Assembly (NCBI GenBank): GCA_009760885.1
Contig: CM019713.1
Span: 22,018,427-22,082,426 of the forward strand
Direction: 5' to 3'
Source of the DNA: Achatina immaculata
Taxonomy: Eukaryota; Mollusca; Gastropoda; Stylommatophora; Achatinidae
DNA length: 64,000 nt
Of this stretch, positions 44,256 to 54,441 are shown piece after piece. Under the pieces are notes generated by a model, which ran no database searches, had not been told where the DNA came from, and was given only the letters and a program-made list of their open reading frames with translations. Position 1 is the stretch's first letter. Every line of letters begins with the position of its first letter. The translations under genes and the position numbers were made by a program.

Positions 44256-44261
44256 TTCAAG

Positions 44262-44880
44262 AAGAAATGCCTCCAGGATTTACACAAAGAAAGGCAAAAT
44301 AATGGATCCACGGTGACTACACGGAAATGACCATGCCCGCCCCAATTAATTCAAGTTCAGAACAGCTGATGGAGTATCCATGCATCTGTGGCAGGAAATT
44401 TAACACTCAACGTGGCATGAAGATACACAGAACGAAGTAGGGATGTGGTGGTTCCTTGCTGTCCAATACTCAACAGTGCACTGTGATGCCAGTCTCGGAT
44501 AAGACGTTAGAAGATCTCTGTCAGAACATAAACCACAGTAGAGAGAATATTCAGGTTGAGTCAGGCAGTGGGGAGGTAATGCAGTCCTCCAACAAGACCA
44601 GAGACAAGATTAACTTCCAACCAGCAAGTGCCAAAAGCGTATGGGAAAACCTGGAGTCAACATTATGCAAAGAACTGGACAAACTGAGAGGGAAAAACCT
44701 TGAACAAAAACTGGAAGCATCATGTTTGCATTAGGTAACATCATGTATCTTCACTGCCACAAAGAGTTTGGAACTAAACAGGCAAAAAGAGAAAAAAATA
44801 ACACCAAGAAAGTCCAGAAGACAGATGAAAATAGAAAGTTATAAAGTTCAAAATTCAGATTCTGACTTCACTGCATTCAG
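44262..44880 (+). mobile_element. Family F retroelement, N-terminal part (zinc finger)
   Basis: Plus strand reads MEYPCICGRKFNTQRGMKIH (about 44368-44427) then RTK-stop-GC, a C2H2/CCHC-type finger of the kind found at the start of restriction-like-endonuclease non-LTR elements. The 92-codon frame 44456-44734 continues with a hydrophilic region (ENLESTLCKELDKLRGKNLE). Interrupted at about 44880 by the RNase H-bearing element. Confidence 0.65.
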
Positions 44881-44983
44881 GACAACTCCATGTATACTCC
44901 ACCACATGCCGCAGCATCCATCCAAGAGTATGTTTGCTAATAGTTCCTGTCAAATGTTGGCTGTTTACAATGTCTTTTCTGCT

Positions 44984-45737
44984 TCACAGTTTAGATTTAT
45001 TACCAGCATCTTTAATTTGTCCTAGCTTCAGCAGTCTCCTCACAGCTACATTGTTCATCCATTTCCGCTCTTCATTTTCCCACAATCTGTCCAGTACAGC
45101 TTTAGCAATGTCCCCCTTGTCCATTGTCAGTCTGCCATTTATTTTAGCCTGTCCAGCCAGTCTGTCTGCCACATCATTGCCATGTACTCCAGCATGCCCT
45201 GGACAGTAAAACCACATTAGGCTTGTCACATCTGACTGGCTTAACAGTTGAACCCATTCTTTGCGAAGCAATTTCTTCTCAATCTTACAGACCATACTCT
45301 GTGAATCTGTCACAATGACACCATTAACCACATCATGAGCAACCAACCATTCCATTGCCGCCGACACAGCATCAGTTTCCATTCGCATGCTTGAAGTGAT
45401 GACCTCAAAGCTTCCTGAACCTTGTGCCACAACTCTTCCATTTTGGTAGGCAACAAAACCCCAACCACCGAGTCACTGAGCCATCTGTATATATTACTGC
45501 GTCCAAAGTCCCACAGTGATGCTGGATAAGATCTTGAACCCAAAGTTCAGCTGCTCCTTGGCCCAGTCTCGACTTTGTTAGCTGAGGTAGGTCCTGTACC
45601 TGTAACCAGTCATCACCTTTAGGCACTTCATCTAGATTACAAATTGACTTTATTGTACCCTCAGAAATTGACTTTATTGTATCCTCAGCCTCAGCCATCC
45701 AAGATCTGCCTCGTTTGATGCATCTTCCCTTTAACAA
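44984..45737 (-). pseudogene. Family E RNase H domain (broken in two frames)
   Basis: The first piece (45405-45737) has DAVIYTDGSVTRW with the first catalytic Asp. The second (44984-45430) has SAAMEWLVAHDV (Glu), VIVTDSQSMVC (Asp) and CPGHAGVHGNDVADRLAGQA (His and last Asp). So all four usual residues are recognisable, but a frameshift at about 45410 separates the first from the rest. Confidence 0.85.
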
Positions 45738-45778
45738 CCCCAGCTCTTAATGGAGAGGATGATCCATCATGCCAGCAA

Positions 45779-45850
45779 CCCTGATGTATGCCAGCAACCC
45801 TGATGTATGCCAGCAACCCTGATGTATGCCAGCAACCCTGATGTATGCCT
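45779..45850. repeat. 19-bp tandem repeat (ATGTATGCCAGCAACCCTG), 4 copies
   Basis: Perfect copies inside family E, between the RNase H and thumb regions. Confidence 0.95.
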
Positions 45851-45882
45851 TTATCTGAGCATACTTGTGTTAGACCTCACAC

Positions 45883-46164
45883 TCAGCATATCAAGTAGAA
45901 AGTGCATGGCCACCACTGGAGTATCTCTGGTGCAACCCGAGCTTTTTGTATTTCATGGTCCACATGGTATGCAAAGGACGATGAACGATCAAATGTGACC
46001 CCTAGATACCTCATGCAATGTGTTCTCTTAATATCTTGGCCTTGACACTTCACAATCAGAACTGCAGATCCTATGATTCTGTTATTTAATGAGCACCACA
46101 GGATGCTAGCTTTCTCTGGGTTGATCACCGCATTGTTATCCTCACACCACATTGTTATCCTCAC
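45883..46164 (-). pseudogene. Family E RT thumb/connection fragment
   Basis: 93 residues including NNAVINPEKASILWC and THCMRYLGVTFDRSSSFAYH, typical of the segment after the catalytic box. Confidence 0.75.
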
Positions 46165-46194
46165 ACCAGCTTATCCTCACACCAGCATATTATC

Positions 46195-46280
46195 CTCACA
46201 TAAAGGGCAGAATGTCAGACGGGCCTGCGTGCCCAATTCTTAACCCTTTTGAAATAAAGATCAATCAATCAATCAATCAC
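46195..46280 (+). mobile_element. CR1/L2-like 3' end inserted in family E
   Basis: AGGGCAGAATGTCAGACGGG, CCTGCGTGCCCAATTCTTAA, CCCTTTTGAAATAAAGATCAATCAATC: the same 3' terminus as the element at 7640-9235, with an (AATC)n tail. Flanked by imperfect repeats of TTATCCTCACACC, a phrase duplicated several times (46137-46198 and 46290). Confidence 0.85.
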
Positions 46281-46281
46281 A

Positions 46282-46611
46282 TTACATTGTTATCCACACA
46301 CCAGCTTGTATCTGGTCCACCCTGCTCTGCATTCTTGAGGCTAATTCCTCTCTACACCTACCATGCTCATATGTTAATATATCATCACCATTGGTCAGTG
46401 TTCTCCCCACACCATTTTCAAATAACAGGGCAAGGCCAGTAGAATATATATTGAATAGCACAGGAGAAAAATGTGACCCCTGAGGCAGCCCTGTAGCAAT
46501 GGTTCTGGGCTCTGAGAACCTTGTTCTGTATCTTAAGGCACCAATCATCTCAACAGCACTGAAGCATATGAAAGGTCTAGGGTGGCCCTGTGCACCAGGC
46601 AGCAAATTCAA
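46282..46611 (-). pseudogene. Family E reverse transcriptase fragment
   Basis: 109 residues: TIATGLPQGSHFSPVLFNIY, then NGDDILTYEHGR where the catalytic Phe/Tyr-Ala-Asp-Asp reads Asn-Gly-Asp-Asp. N-terminal RT blocks are absent. Confidence 0.78.
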
Positions 46612-46868
46612 ATGCAGCCCACCAACCTTACAAGAAGTAGAGTGTCATAAGATAAGCTAAAGGCAAATCAGCACCTGTCCCAAATGGCATCCCTTATGTA
46701 CTGTACAAAAGATGCCCCAAAATAATAAATAAGCTCCATAAACTCCTACAAACAGCATGGATTAAGGGACTACTAAGTAAAGAATGGGAAAAGGCTAATG
46801 CAGTATACATCCCAAAGGAGCAGAATTCCACTGAGATCAACCAGTTCAGACTCATCTCACTTCTGAAT

Positions 46869-47141
46869 GTGGAAGAAAAGATATTCTTCTCCATGATGGC
46901 AAGGAGACTAACAACATACCTCCTAGATAATGGTTACCTTGATACATCCGTGCAGAAGGGAGGAATTCCAGGTTTCCCAGGATGTCTCGAGCATGCTTCA
47001 ATGATTTGGGAAGCTATTCAACAGGCAAGATCTGGAAAGCAAGACCTACAGGTAATATGGCTTGACCTAGCCAATGCACCAGATGATATGGCTAGTACTA
47101 GACATTTATCATGTGCCAAAAGAAATTGCGAAGATGCTTAA
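46869..47141 (+). pseudogene. Family F RT N-terminal fragment
   Basis: Includes EEKIFFSMMARRLTTYLLDN and the block VQKGGIPGFPGCLEHASMIW, continuing LQVIWLDLANAPDD (RT block 3, catalytic-region Asp in DLA). Confidence 0.75.
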
Positions 47142-47372
47142 ATGTACTTCATGAAATTTGGAACATCAGGATATATTACAAGATGAATTGAGCTCCAGGT
47201 AGGAATTGCAAGGTACTGTACAATATCTCACACACTGTTCGTACTAGCTATGCAAGTAATCCTGAGAGTAGCAGAAGGCCAAAGATTCAGAAATGGATGT
47301 CAGGTGCCATCACTAAAAGCATTCATGGATGACACAACAGTAATAACAACCAGTGAAGCACAGGCATGAAAG

Positions 47373-47831
47373 ATGTTAGAGCATTTGGACAGCCTTATCA
47401 TATGGTGCCACATGAGCTTCAAGCCAAAGAAGTCAAGAAGCCTGTCACTCATGAAAGGGAAAGTGATAGAAAGATCGTACACAGTGGCAAATCAAATAAT
47501 CTCGACTGTAGGGAAAGAGCCAGTGAAGAGCCTTGGCAGAGTATATGATGCTTCTATGAAAGACTCAAAAACAGTGAAGCAGGTCATAAAAATGGCACAG
47601 AATGGACTGAACATCATAGACAAAAGCAAGCTACTGGGGAAGTTCAAAATATGGTGCCTCCGGTTCATGCTGATTCCAAAACTGATGTGGCCACTGCTCA
47701 TTTACGAAGTAAGTACCAGCACAGTAGAGGAAGTCGAAAGAAAGATAAATAAATCCATAAGAAACTGGTTGGGCATACCATCAGGATTAACTGCAAGAAG
47801 AGCGAACTGCAGCTACCATTCAAATCTGTGA
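47373..47831 (+). pseudogene. Family F post-RT fragment
   Basis: 152 residues: LIIWCHMSFKPKKSRSLSLM, KGKVIERSYTV, GLNIIDKSKLLGKFKIWCLR, MWPLLIYEVSTSTVEEVERK. The frame begins just after the FMDD box because of a TGA at about 47368. Confidence 0.8.
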
Positions 47832-48079
47832 TTGAAGAATACAAGGTAGGAAAGACAAGACTTGCAATAATGCTACAAGAATCTACAGATCCAGTAGTAC
47901 GAGAAGTGCAGCCAACACTTAAAGCTGGATGAAAATGGAAAGTAAGTGAGGAAGTAATCGCAGCCAGGGAAACGCAGGAGCTGAAAGAAGTAATAGGATA
48001 CACTCAGACCAACAGAAGGGGATTTGGCCATGGTGAAATCAAATGGTGATCAAAGGCCTCCTGTAAGGAAAGAAGGGAT

Positions 48080-48634
48080 ATGATCATCAGCGAAGTAAGG
48101 AATTCAGAAGATGACAAACGGGTCCAGGAGGAAGTCCTGCAGAGATCACTAACATGGGAGGAAGTCCTGCAGAGATCACTAACATGGGAGGAAGTCCTGC
48201 AGAGATCACTAACATGGGAGGAAGTCCTGCAGAGATCACTAACATGGGAGGAAGTCCTGCAGAGATCACTAACATGGAATGACATCTGGAAAATGGCACC
48301 CTTGAGACTCAGCTTCATCATCAGAGCTACTTATGACCTTCTGTCTACAGGCTCCAACCTATACAAATGGGGTGCATCAGAAGACACAAAGTGCTCTCTC
48401 CACAACAAAAGGCAAACATTGGAACATGTGCTGTCAGCATGCGGAGTATCATTAGGTCAAGGACGTTACACCTGGCGGCAAAACAGAGTGCTGCAGGAAC
48501 TAGTAGCCATTGTAGACAGGGCAAAAGATAAAGCAAATAACAGCAAAAGAGTTGAGGTCCCACCTAAATACTTCATAGACGCTGGTACGACATCGAATAC
48601 TGACATCAGGGCATTCCCTTACCATCATTGCTAG
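48080..48634 (+). pseudogene. Family F C-terminal ORF with in-frame 30-bp repeat
   Basis: 184 residues. Five tandem copies of EEVLQRSLTW (residues about 16-65) come from a 30-bp repeat. After it come LRLSFIIRATYDLLSTGSNL and CSLHNKRQTLEHVLSACGVS, a Cys-His knuckle (C..C-type spacing decayed) usual before the nuclease domain. Ends before the PDIVVY segment. Confidence 0.8.
48126..48281. repeat. 30-bp coding minisatellite, 5 copies
   Basis: GAGGAAGTCCTGCAGAGATC + ACTAACATGG, perfect in all copies, in frame with the family F ORF. Confidence 0.97.
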
Positions 48635-48729
48635 ATGGTGGAAATGACTGGGATGTGATAGCGGACCGTCCAGGAAGAAAAGAATACCCGACTGCCAACA
48701 AGAACACAGGAATGTGACCAGACATTGTA

Positions 48730-49053
48730 GTGTACTCCATAGAAAAACATGAACTAATAATGATCGAACTTAGGGCTCCCTACAAAACAAGAACAGAGGA
48801 CCAACATTTATTCAAATGTGAGAAGTACAATGATCTGGTCAAGCAACTGAGGCAGGGGGCAGGAGTCGGGGCAAAAGTGATAGCTGTAGAAGTGGGAGCA
48901 AGAGGGTTCGTAGCAACATCAGCATATGACCTATGTAAGCAACTGGGCATAAAGGGACAAGCAAGAGCAAAGGCATTGAAAAGCCTTTCAGAAACAGCAG
49001 TAAAGGCCTCATGCAGGGTGTGGAGCATACAAAAACAAGCATTGAGAACTTAA
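48730..49053 (+). pseudogene. Family F restriction-like nuclease C-terminus
   Basis: 107 residues. HELIMIELRAPYKTRTEDQH with the preceding PDIVVYS (in frame but after a stop) resembles the P-D...E-x-x nuclease core, then KVIAVEVGARGFVATSAYDL, CKQLGIKGQARAKALKSLSE. Ends with TAA at 49051. Confidence 0.75.
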
Positions 49054-49284
49054 ATAATTTCATTTAATACTGGTCCTCCTTAGCTAAATCACTAGGATGC
49101 ACTTCAAAGTGCAGTGCTAATTGGAAGATCGTGGGTTCATTTCATGGGATGGAGAAAAAACCCACCCATCCTGCTTAGAGTGTCACGAGTTTAACAGGGC
49201 TGAAACACTTGTCTGGGGGGGAGGGGTACTTCCTCTGATGATCTGAAGGAGTTGTTTTGTTGTTCTGCTCTCTACATATATGTA

Positions 49285-49421
49285 TATAAATGGAGGTCAG
49301 GTGCCACCACTAAAAGCATTCATGGATGACACAACAGTAATAACAACCAGTGAAGCACAGGCACGAAAGATGCTAGAGCATTTGGACAGCCTTATCATAT
49401 GGTGCCACATGAGCTTCAAGC
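49285..49421 (+). mobile_element. Second, internal family F fragment
   Basis: GGTGCCACCACTAAAAGCAT to CCACATGAGCTTCAAG repeats 47297-47424 with few differences, including the FMDDTTV box and a Q-A-R where the first copy has a stop. It directly follows the 3' UTR of the main copy. Confidence 0.85.
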
Positions 49422-49447
49422 AAATATATATATATATATATATATAT
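49422..49447. repeat. (TA)n microsatellite
   Basis: About 12 TA units at the junction of the F fragment, the mariner and family C. Confidence 0.95.
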
Positions 49448-49459
49448 TGTGTGTTTAGA

Positions 49460-50324
49460 TTTTGAGAAAGCCTTTGACAGTGTCAACAGAGATGCACTGT
49501 GGAAAATCCTAAGATGGCATGGCCTCCCCCATAAAATAGTTAATGTAATCAAAGCCCTATACGAGGGTTTTCAGTGCAAAGTTATCTGTGGAGAACATAC
49601 CACCAGCAGCTTTAGGGTACAAACAGGAGTGAAACAGGGATGTGTACTATCACCAACATTATTTATCTTGGCAGTAGACTGGTTAATGAAGGAGGCAACA
49701 TCAGACAAATGCAGAGGATTACAATGGACCCTTGACACAGTGCTGGAGGACCTTGACTTTGCTAACGACATTTGTCTGTTATCAAGCAGTCACAAAGATA
49801 TGCAAGATAAAATAAACAAGCTAACTCAGAATGCAAACAACATAGGACTAAAGATCAACGTAGGAAAGACAAAGTTAATGAAGCAAAATGTGAACAACAG
49901 AAATGTACTCAGAGTAGATAACAAGTTAGTGGAGGAGGTCAACGAATTTGTATACCTTGGCAGCAGAGTAGTAGAAAATGGAGACAGCACAGAGGACATC
50001 AACAGCAGACTTACTAGAGCAAACCAGGCTTTTGCAATGCTGCAGACTATATGGAAATCAAAAAAACTAAGCATAAATATGAAAATCAGGATATTTAAGA
50101 GTAATGTTCTAAGTGTACTACTCTATGGAAGTGAATGCTGGAAAATCACCAAAACCATAGAAAACAAGTTGAATTCTTTCCAGACTAAATGTTTACGAAG
50201 AATTAGAAAAATATTTTGGCCAAACACCATAAGAAATAACATCTTATTAGCAGAAATGCAGATGAAACCACTGACAACAATTATTGAGGAAAGACGCTGG
50301 CGATGGTTGGGACATGTGCTCTGA
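49460..50324 (+). pseudogene. Family C RT and post-RT ORF, catalytic Asp replaced
   Basis: Starts DFEKAFDSVNRDALWKILRW, then VQTGVKQGCVLSPTLF (57-72), and the catalytic box reads FAND (104-107) where the copy at 57913-58617 reads FADD, so the first Asp is lost. EVNEFVYLGSRVVENGDSTE, LLYGSECWKITKTIENKLNS and IEERRWRWLGHVL follow. Confidence 0.9.
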
Positions 50325-50531
50325 ATGACTGACAACTCACTACTAAAAATAGCACTAAGATGGACACCACAGGGGAACAGAAGTAAGGGTAGACCAAAAG
50401 AGACATGGAGAAGAACAACAGAAAGGATGTTGAGCAATAGAGGGCTCACCTGGGCAAGAGCAGAAAAAAAGGCGAAGGACAGGCATTTGTGGAAAACCCT
50501 TGCGGAAGCCCCATGTGCCCTGGGCACTTAA
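50325..50531 (+). pseudogene. Family C C-terminal fragment
   Basis: MTDNSLLKIALRWTPQGNRS, KGRPKETWRRTTERML, ending LAEAPCALGT before the AG tail. In frame with the RT ORF across one stop codon. Confidence 0.88.
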
Positions 50532-50714
50532 GGTTCAGAGAGAGAGATATTGTGTGTTAAAGAGAAAAAGGCGAACTGTTGCTCATTTGACAATTTTAAG
50601 CAGTTTCCCCTTCAAAATAATCCCCTCTACTGGCAATATACCATTCCCAGTGTTTCTTCCATGGTTGGAATGCTTCCTGGAACACACTTTCTGTGATGGT
50701 GTACAGTTCTCTTA

Positions 50715-50990
50715 TCACATTTTCTGAATCTTCTCTACAGTTTGTAAACAAGATCCTTTCAAAGTGGCTTTAAGTTTGGGAAACAGGAAAAAGTCTGCTG
50801 GGGCTAAGTCCAGAGAATAGGGTGGGTGAGGCGCAATGGATGTCTGATGTTGTGCCAGATAACTGCAAACAAAAAGCAACACGTGAGCCGGAGCATTATC
50901 ATGGTGCAACATCCAAGTCTGGTTTTGCCACAGTTCAGGCCTCTTCCTGCACATAGTATCCCTCAGACATGCTAAAGCTTCCAGGTACAA
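50715..50990 (-). pseudogene. Mariner transposase, C-terminal half
   Basis: LHHDNAPAH (second catalytic Asp, residue 31) and YSLDLAPADFFLFP (third, residue 66) are separated by 34 residues, the DD34D signature of mariner. After a TGA the C-terminus continues in the same style (VFQEAFQPWKKHWEWYIASR, GDYFEG) to a stop near 50600. Inactive because of the stop, the missing N-terminus and the nested element. Confidence 0.92.
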
Positions 50991-51050
50991 TTGTTTGTTA
51001 CCATGTGACCATGCCGTATAAATTCATAATGGAGAATATCTTTGCAATCA

Positions 51051-51742
51051 TCATCATCATCAGGTGCCATGCCGACTGGCGTTGGCTATTATGCTTCTCC
51101 ACAGTACCCGATCCTTCATGCAGGCCATCAGTTCAGTTGGTGATCTCCTCTCACACCATCCCGTCAGACTGTCCAGTATCATTTCTCTTGGTCTTCCTCT
51201 TGATCTTCTTCCTTCTATTTTTCCTGGTTATAATATTTTCAATGCCCCCTCTTCTCATTGCATGTCCTATGAAAGTACATTGTCTCTCTCTTATCTTTCT
51301 GACAAGGTTTTTTGTCTCTCCAGCTCTTCTCATACATTCTTCATTAGTTATTTTTTGCTGTCCAGGGAATTCGCAACATTCTTCTAATAAACCAAATTTC
51401 TGCTGCTTCCAATGATTTTTGTGCAGACTTGCCTATTGTCCATGATTCACTTCCATATAACAAGATAGGTTCAATATAGCATTTTAGGACTCGTTTTCTA
51501 ACATTCATTGATAAAGATGTGTTGGCTAATATGTTTCTCATTCTCTGAAATGCAGCCTTTGCTTGGCCTATTCTGTTACTAATTTCTGTTCTGCATTTCC
51601 CATCTGAAGTTGTTACTGCTCCAAGGTATTTGAATTTCTGCACCTGCTTTAGAATGGTTCCGTTTAATTTAATACTGCATGCTGGTGGATTCTGTTTCTT
51701 AGATATAACCATAGTCTCTGTCTTTTTGATGTTCAAAGTAAG
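51051..51742 (-). mobile_element. Family B non-LTR 3' fragment nested in mariner
   Basis: C-terminal half of family B (frame 51344-51790 with [20 protein letters not shown]; 51151-51333) and a (TGA)n tail. A 7-bp duplication GCAATCA at 51044-51050 and 51743-51749. It splits the mariner frame between VFCD and YLEALA. Confidence 0.92.
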
Positions 51743-52031
51743 GCAATCACAAAACACAATCAACAATATCTTGATCTTTGACTGACTCATCTGTGATTTT
51801 TTTTAGTCTTACCCAGCTACTGTGAAGATTGCATCTTGGTTTCAGCATCATAGCCATGAACTTGCATCTCATCTCCTGTTATGATGTTCTTATAAAGTTT
51901 CTGTGACCATTTGCATTGGCAAGCAGTTTCTGACTATTTCAACACAGTTCTCTTTCTTATCATCAGTCAGTAAATATGGCATGAGCTTTTCAGTGGAAAT
52001 TTGACAGCAAAGATCCTGTGCCTATACCCAC

Positions 52032-52545
52032 TTCATTAGCACTCCTCAGACAATTAAACTATCATTTCCATGAATCAGCACTTCTCAGACAATTAAACTA
52101 TCATTTCCATGAATCAGCACTTCTCAGACAATTAAACTATCATTTCCATGAATCAGCACTTCTCAGACAATTAAACTATCATTTCCATGAAAGCACTTCT
52201 CAGATAATTAAACTATCATTTCCATGAATCAGCACTTCTCAGACAATTAAACTATCATTTCCATGAAAGCACTTCTCAGACAATTAAACTATCATTTCCA
52301 TGAATCAGCACTTCTCAGATAATTAAACTATCATTTCCATGAATCAGCACTTCTCAGACAATTAAACTATCATTTCCATGAATCAGCGCTTCTCAGACAA
52401 TTAAACTATCATTTCCATGAATCAGCACTTCTCAGACAATTAAACTATCATTTCCATGAAAGCACTTCTCAGATAATTAAACTATCATTTCCATGAATCA
52501 GCACTTCTCAGACAATTAAACTATCATTTCCATGAATCAGCACTT
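52032..52545. repeat. 39-bp minisatellite (36-bp variant), about 13 copies
   Basis: Consensus CAGCACTTCTCAGACAATTA + AACTATCATTTCCATGAAT. A 36-bp variant lacking TCA recurs, giving a semi-regular pattern. Interposed between the broken mariner and a family A fragment. Confidence 0.97.
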
Positions 52546-52547
52546 CA

Positions 52548-52772
52548 CATGCATAAATGAGGGTTGATATCACATTTGAATTGAATAATCTTAACTGGTT
52601 TTTGTGCTTATAACTTTTGAATTCCATATGTTCTCAAGATTTTTGAAGGACAATGCTGCTTTCGCAATTCTAATTCTAACTTCCTTCCTGGTGTCACAAT
52701 CCTGGTCTATGTAGCTGCCAAGGTATGCAGATTGGTTTACTTCATCAGCAACTGTTCCTTCTATGTATAAAA
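52548..52772 (-). mobile_element. Family A internal fragment
   Basis: The minus strand encodes VNQSAYLGSYIDQDCDTRKE and FKNLENIWNSKVISTKT. Both ends are lost. Confidence 0.85.
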
Positions 52773-53439
52773 AAATAATTTGCAACAATATATATATATA
52801 TATATATATAGTTACAAATTATTTATTTTTATTCCTACTTATATAAATATTAAAATGTTCTAGCAAAAACTAGAATTTCTCAACTGCTGAATCTTCAACA
52901 AAACAAAATTAATTACCTGTATTTATAGGAGTAGCTTAGATAGAATGAGGAAGAATCACTCTAATGAGCTTATTGTCACATGTTGTTGGTGATTATGAAC
53001 TGTACTGCACTTAAACTGCAGTTTCCACAAGCCATTCAAAAATGTGTAAATTAAGAAGTAACTTCTGTTAAAAGTTACAATAAGACCTGTTTGTTACAGT
53101 AAGACCTATTTGTTACAGTAAGACCTGTTTGTTAGTGGCATTTAACTTTCACAGAGTTGAAAAAAAAGGAAAATAATATAATAAAGTGAAGTATATATTC
53201 TCAAACAAGTTCATAAACCTAATAAATGATTAATTCTCCAATTAAACAATGTGTTAAGTGTAAAAATATATTGTTAAACAAAGTAATAATCTTTAAACAA
53301 GGAACAAAATGTAACTGAGCAGCATTATTTATATAAACATCCTACAAGATGCGGTATGTGATATGTTCTGAGTGATAACACATACACATTGTGTGCAAAC
53401 CAAAAAAAAAAAAAGAAGATGACATAATGAAATCCTCAC
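52773..53439. other. Intron sequence, no other gene seen
   Basis: (TA)n at 52789-52810 and a 19-bp repeat CAGTAAGACCTGTTTGTTA (three copies, 53076-53133). AT-rich, with an A-run at 53402-53415 just beyond the exon donor. Confidence 0.45.
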
Positions 53440-53559
53440 CTGGGACTCAACATAGTGAGAGTAGTCATAGACAACTACTCCACCTGGTGGTCGTGGATGA
53501 TCTGAAAGTCGCAGTTCTTTCAAGCGTTGTGTGGCGTTTGTTGGCTGGTACATTATTGA
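53440..53559 (-). CDS. Internal exon of the large minus-strand gene
   Basis: Minus-strand acceptor TGGAATGTTCTAG, phase 0, then 40 codons (SIMYQPTNATQRLKELRLSD, HPRPPGGVVVYDYSHYVESQ) to a strong donor CAG|GTGAGG, phase 0. Only this frame is open. The peptide is basic then aromatic (YDYSHY), with a possible Pro-rich turn. Phases match the exons at 59713-59802 and 39866-39958. No family recognised. Confidence 0.75.
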
Positions 53560-54428
53560 CTAGAACATTCCAAAAGAGGAGCATGCAGCTATGATTAGTT
53601 TTTACTTTGTCATTAGAACTATCAAACAAAAGTTGAGCAGCTGTGTTATTTGTCAGGTTGCTGTGGCAGCTGCAATACTATTTGTAAGCAATTATGTGAT
53701 AGCAGATGTGTTTCTGGTGCACATTTTGTGACAGTGATAATGGAACATTAGTTTTGGCAATAGTAGTGGTATTGATACACTAGTTGTAGGAGTAGTGGTT
53801 TTGGTTGCCCCGTTGCTGAAGTAGTAACAGTGGCACTGCTGCTGTGGCACTGGCTTTGTGTATGTAGCAGTGAAAGTACTATTACTTTAGTATACATGGA
53901 AGTGGTATAGGTTCAGGATATGTGTATATATGACAGTAGAAGTGGGACTGGAACTGGGCAACTTCTGTTTTATTTAGAACTGTAGTTATGGTATTTATGC
54001 AATGGTCACAAACATGTTTGTGATATTGGCACAATTCTTGTGTCTACAGTATAAGTAGTGATAAAGTGGATGTAGTAGTAACAGTTCTGTATTTTACTAA
54101 ATCGTGGCACTAGTGCAGCAACTTTCAGTGGTTATTTTTAGAATGATGATGAGACTTCTCATTTGCAGTAGCTGTATAAACAATTATTACTGCTGTTGTG
54201 TTAGAGAAAAGTATGTATGATTAACTTGGAAAATGTTTCCAGATTGCTAAAATTGTACCTTGCCACTGTTGTGGGAATGCAGCTCAGTAACACTGTGAGA
54301 ATATTAATTGCTGTAGATGTATTAGTAAAAATACTTGTGGTAATATTTAAAAACTCAGTACTGGCTGTAAAAGTTTAGCAATAATTGTAGCTTAAATTAT
54401 TACAGCTGTCACATTTTGTGGCAAGTGC
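53560..54428. other. Intron sequence, no gene seen
   Basis: Plus strand G/T-rich with loosely repeated GTAGTAGTGG and CACTGGTGG-like phrases. No tandem array and no supported frame. Confidence 0.45.
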
Positions 54429-54441
54429 TCAACACTATGTT

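Larger units (their letters stand above)
44881..46625 (-). mobile_element. Family E non-LTR element with RNase H domain
   Basis: Read on the minus strand: RT blocks (TIATGLPQGSHFSPVLFNIY; catalytic box TNGDDILTYE) at 46282-46611, the thumb region (VINPEKASILWCSLNN, MRYLGVTFDRSSSFAYHVD) at 45883-46164, and RNase H at 44984-45737. The presence of RNase H places it near the I/ingi-type groups. Ends are not exact. It splits family F. A CR1/L2-like 3' end sits inside it at 46195-46280. Confidence 0.78.
46626..49283 (+). mobile_element. Family F retroelement, RT and PD-(D/E)XK-like C-terminal part
   Basis: Resumes after family E. From GKSAPVPNGIPYVLYK (about 46650) it runs through IPKEQNSTEINQFRLISLLN, the catalytic box AFMDDTTVI (47320-47346), WCHMSFKPKKSRSL, PLLIYEVSTSTVEEVERKIN and RNWLGIPSGLTARR. 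It continues with a decayed Zn-knuckle region and a C-terminus PDIVVYSIEKHELIMIELRA (about 48718-48778) resembling the nuclease core of R2/NeSL-type elements. Its frames are broken many times. The about 230-bp 3' UTR ends near 49283. Confidence 0.78.
49456..50546 (+). mobile_element. Family C non-LTR element, 5'-truncated
   Basis: RT to C-terminus with an (AG)n tail. Flanked by a 12-bp repeat ATATTGTGTGTT at 49444-49455 and 50547-50558. Frame 49449-50324 is intact up to a TGA at 50323 in the GHVL(R)MTD region, then continues as 50325-50531. Confidence 0.94.
50570..52025 (-). mobile_element. Mariner-type transposon, 5' part lost, interrupted by family B
   Basis: The minus strand encodes mariner transposase in two halves: 51750-52025 (ITGDEM with the first catalytic Asp, GYDAETKMQSSQ, QSKIKILLIVFCD, with frameshifts) and 50715-51043 (second half). 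Family B occupies 51051-51742, flanked by GCAATCA. The N-terminus is missing at about 52025, where a minisatellite begins. Confidence 0.88.

Noticed and set aside
48004..48321. Minus-strand repeat protein (HVSDLCRTSS units)
   Set aside because: Antisense of the in-frame 30-bp repeat in the family F ORF, which carries recognisable retroelement sequence on the plus strand.
49076..49150. tRNA or SINE head in the family F 3' region (GATCGTGGGTTCATTTC)
   Set aside because: The B-box-like word is imperfect and no paired stem could be drawn. Better explained as 3' UTR of family F.
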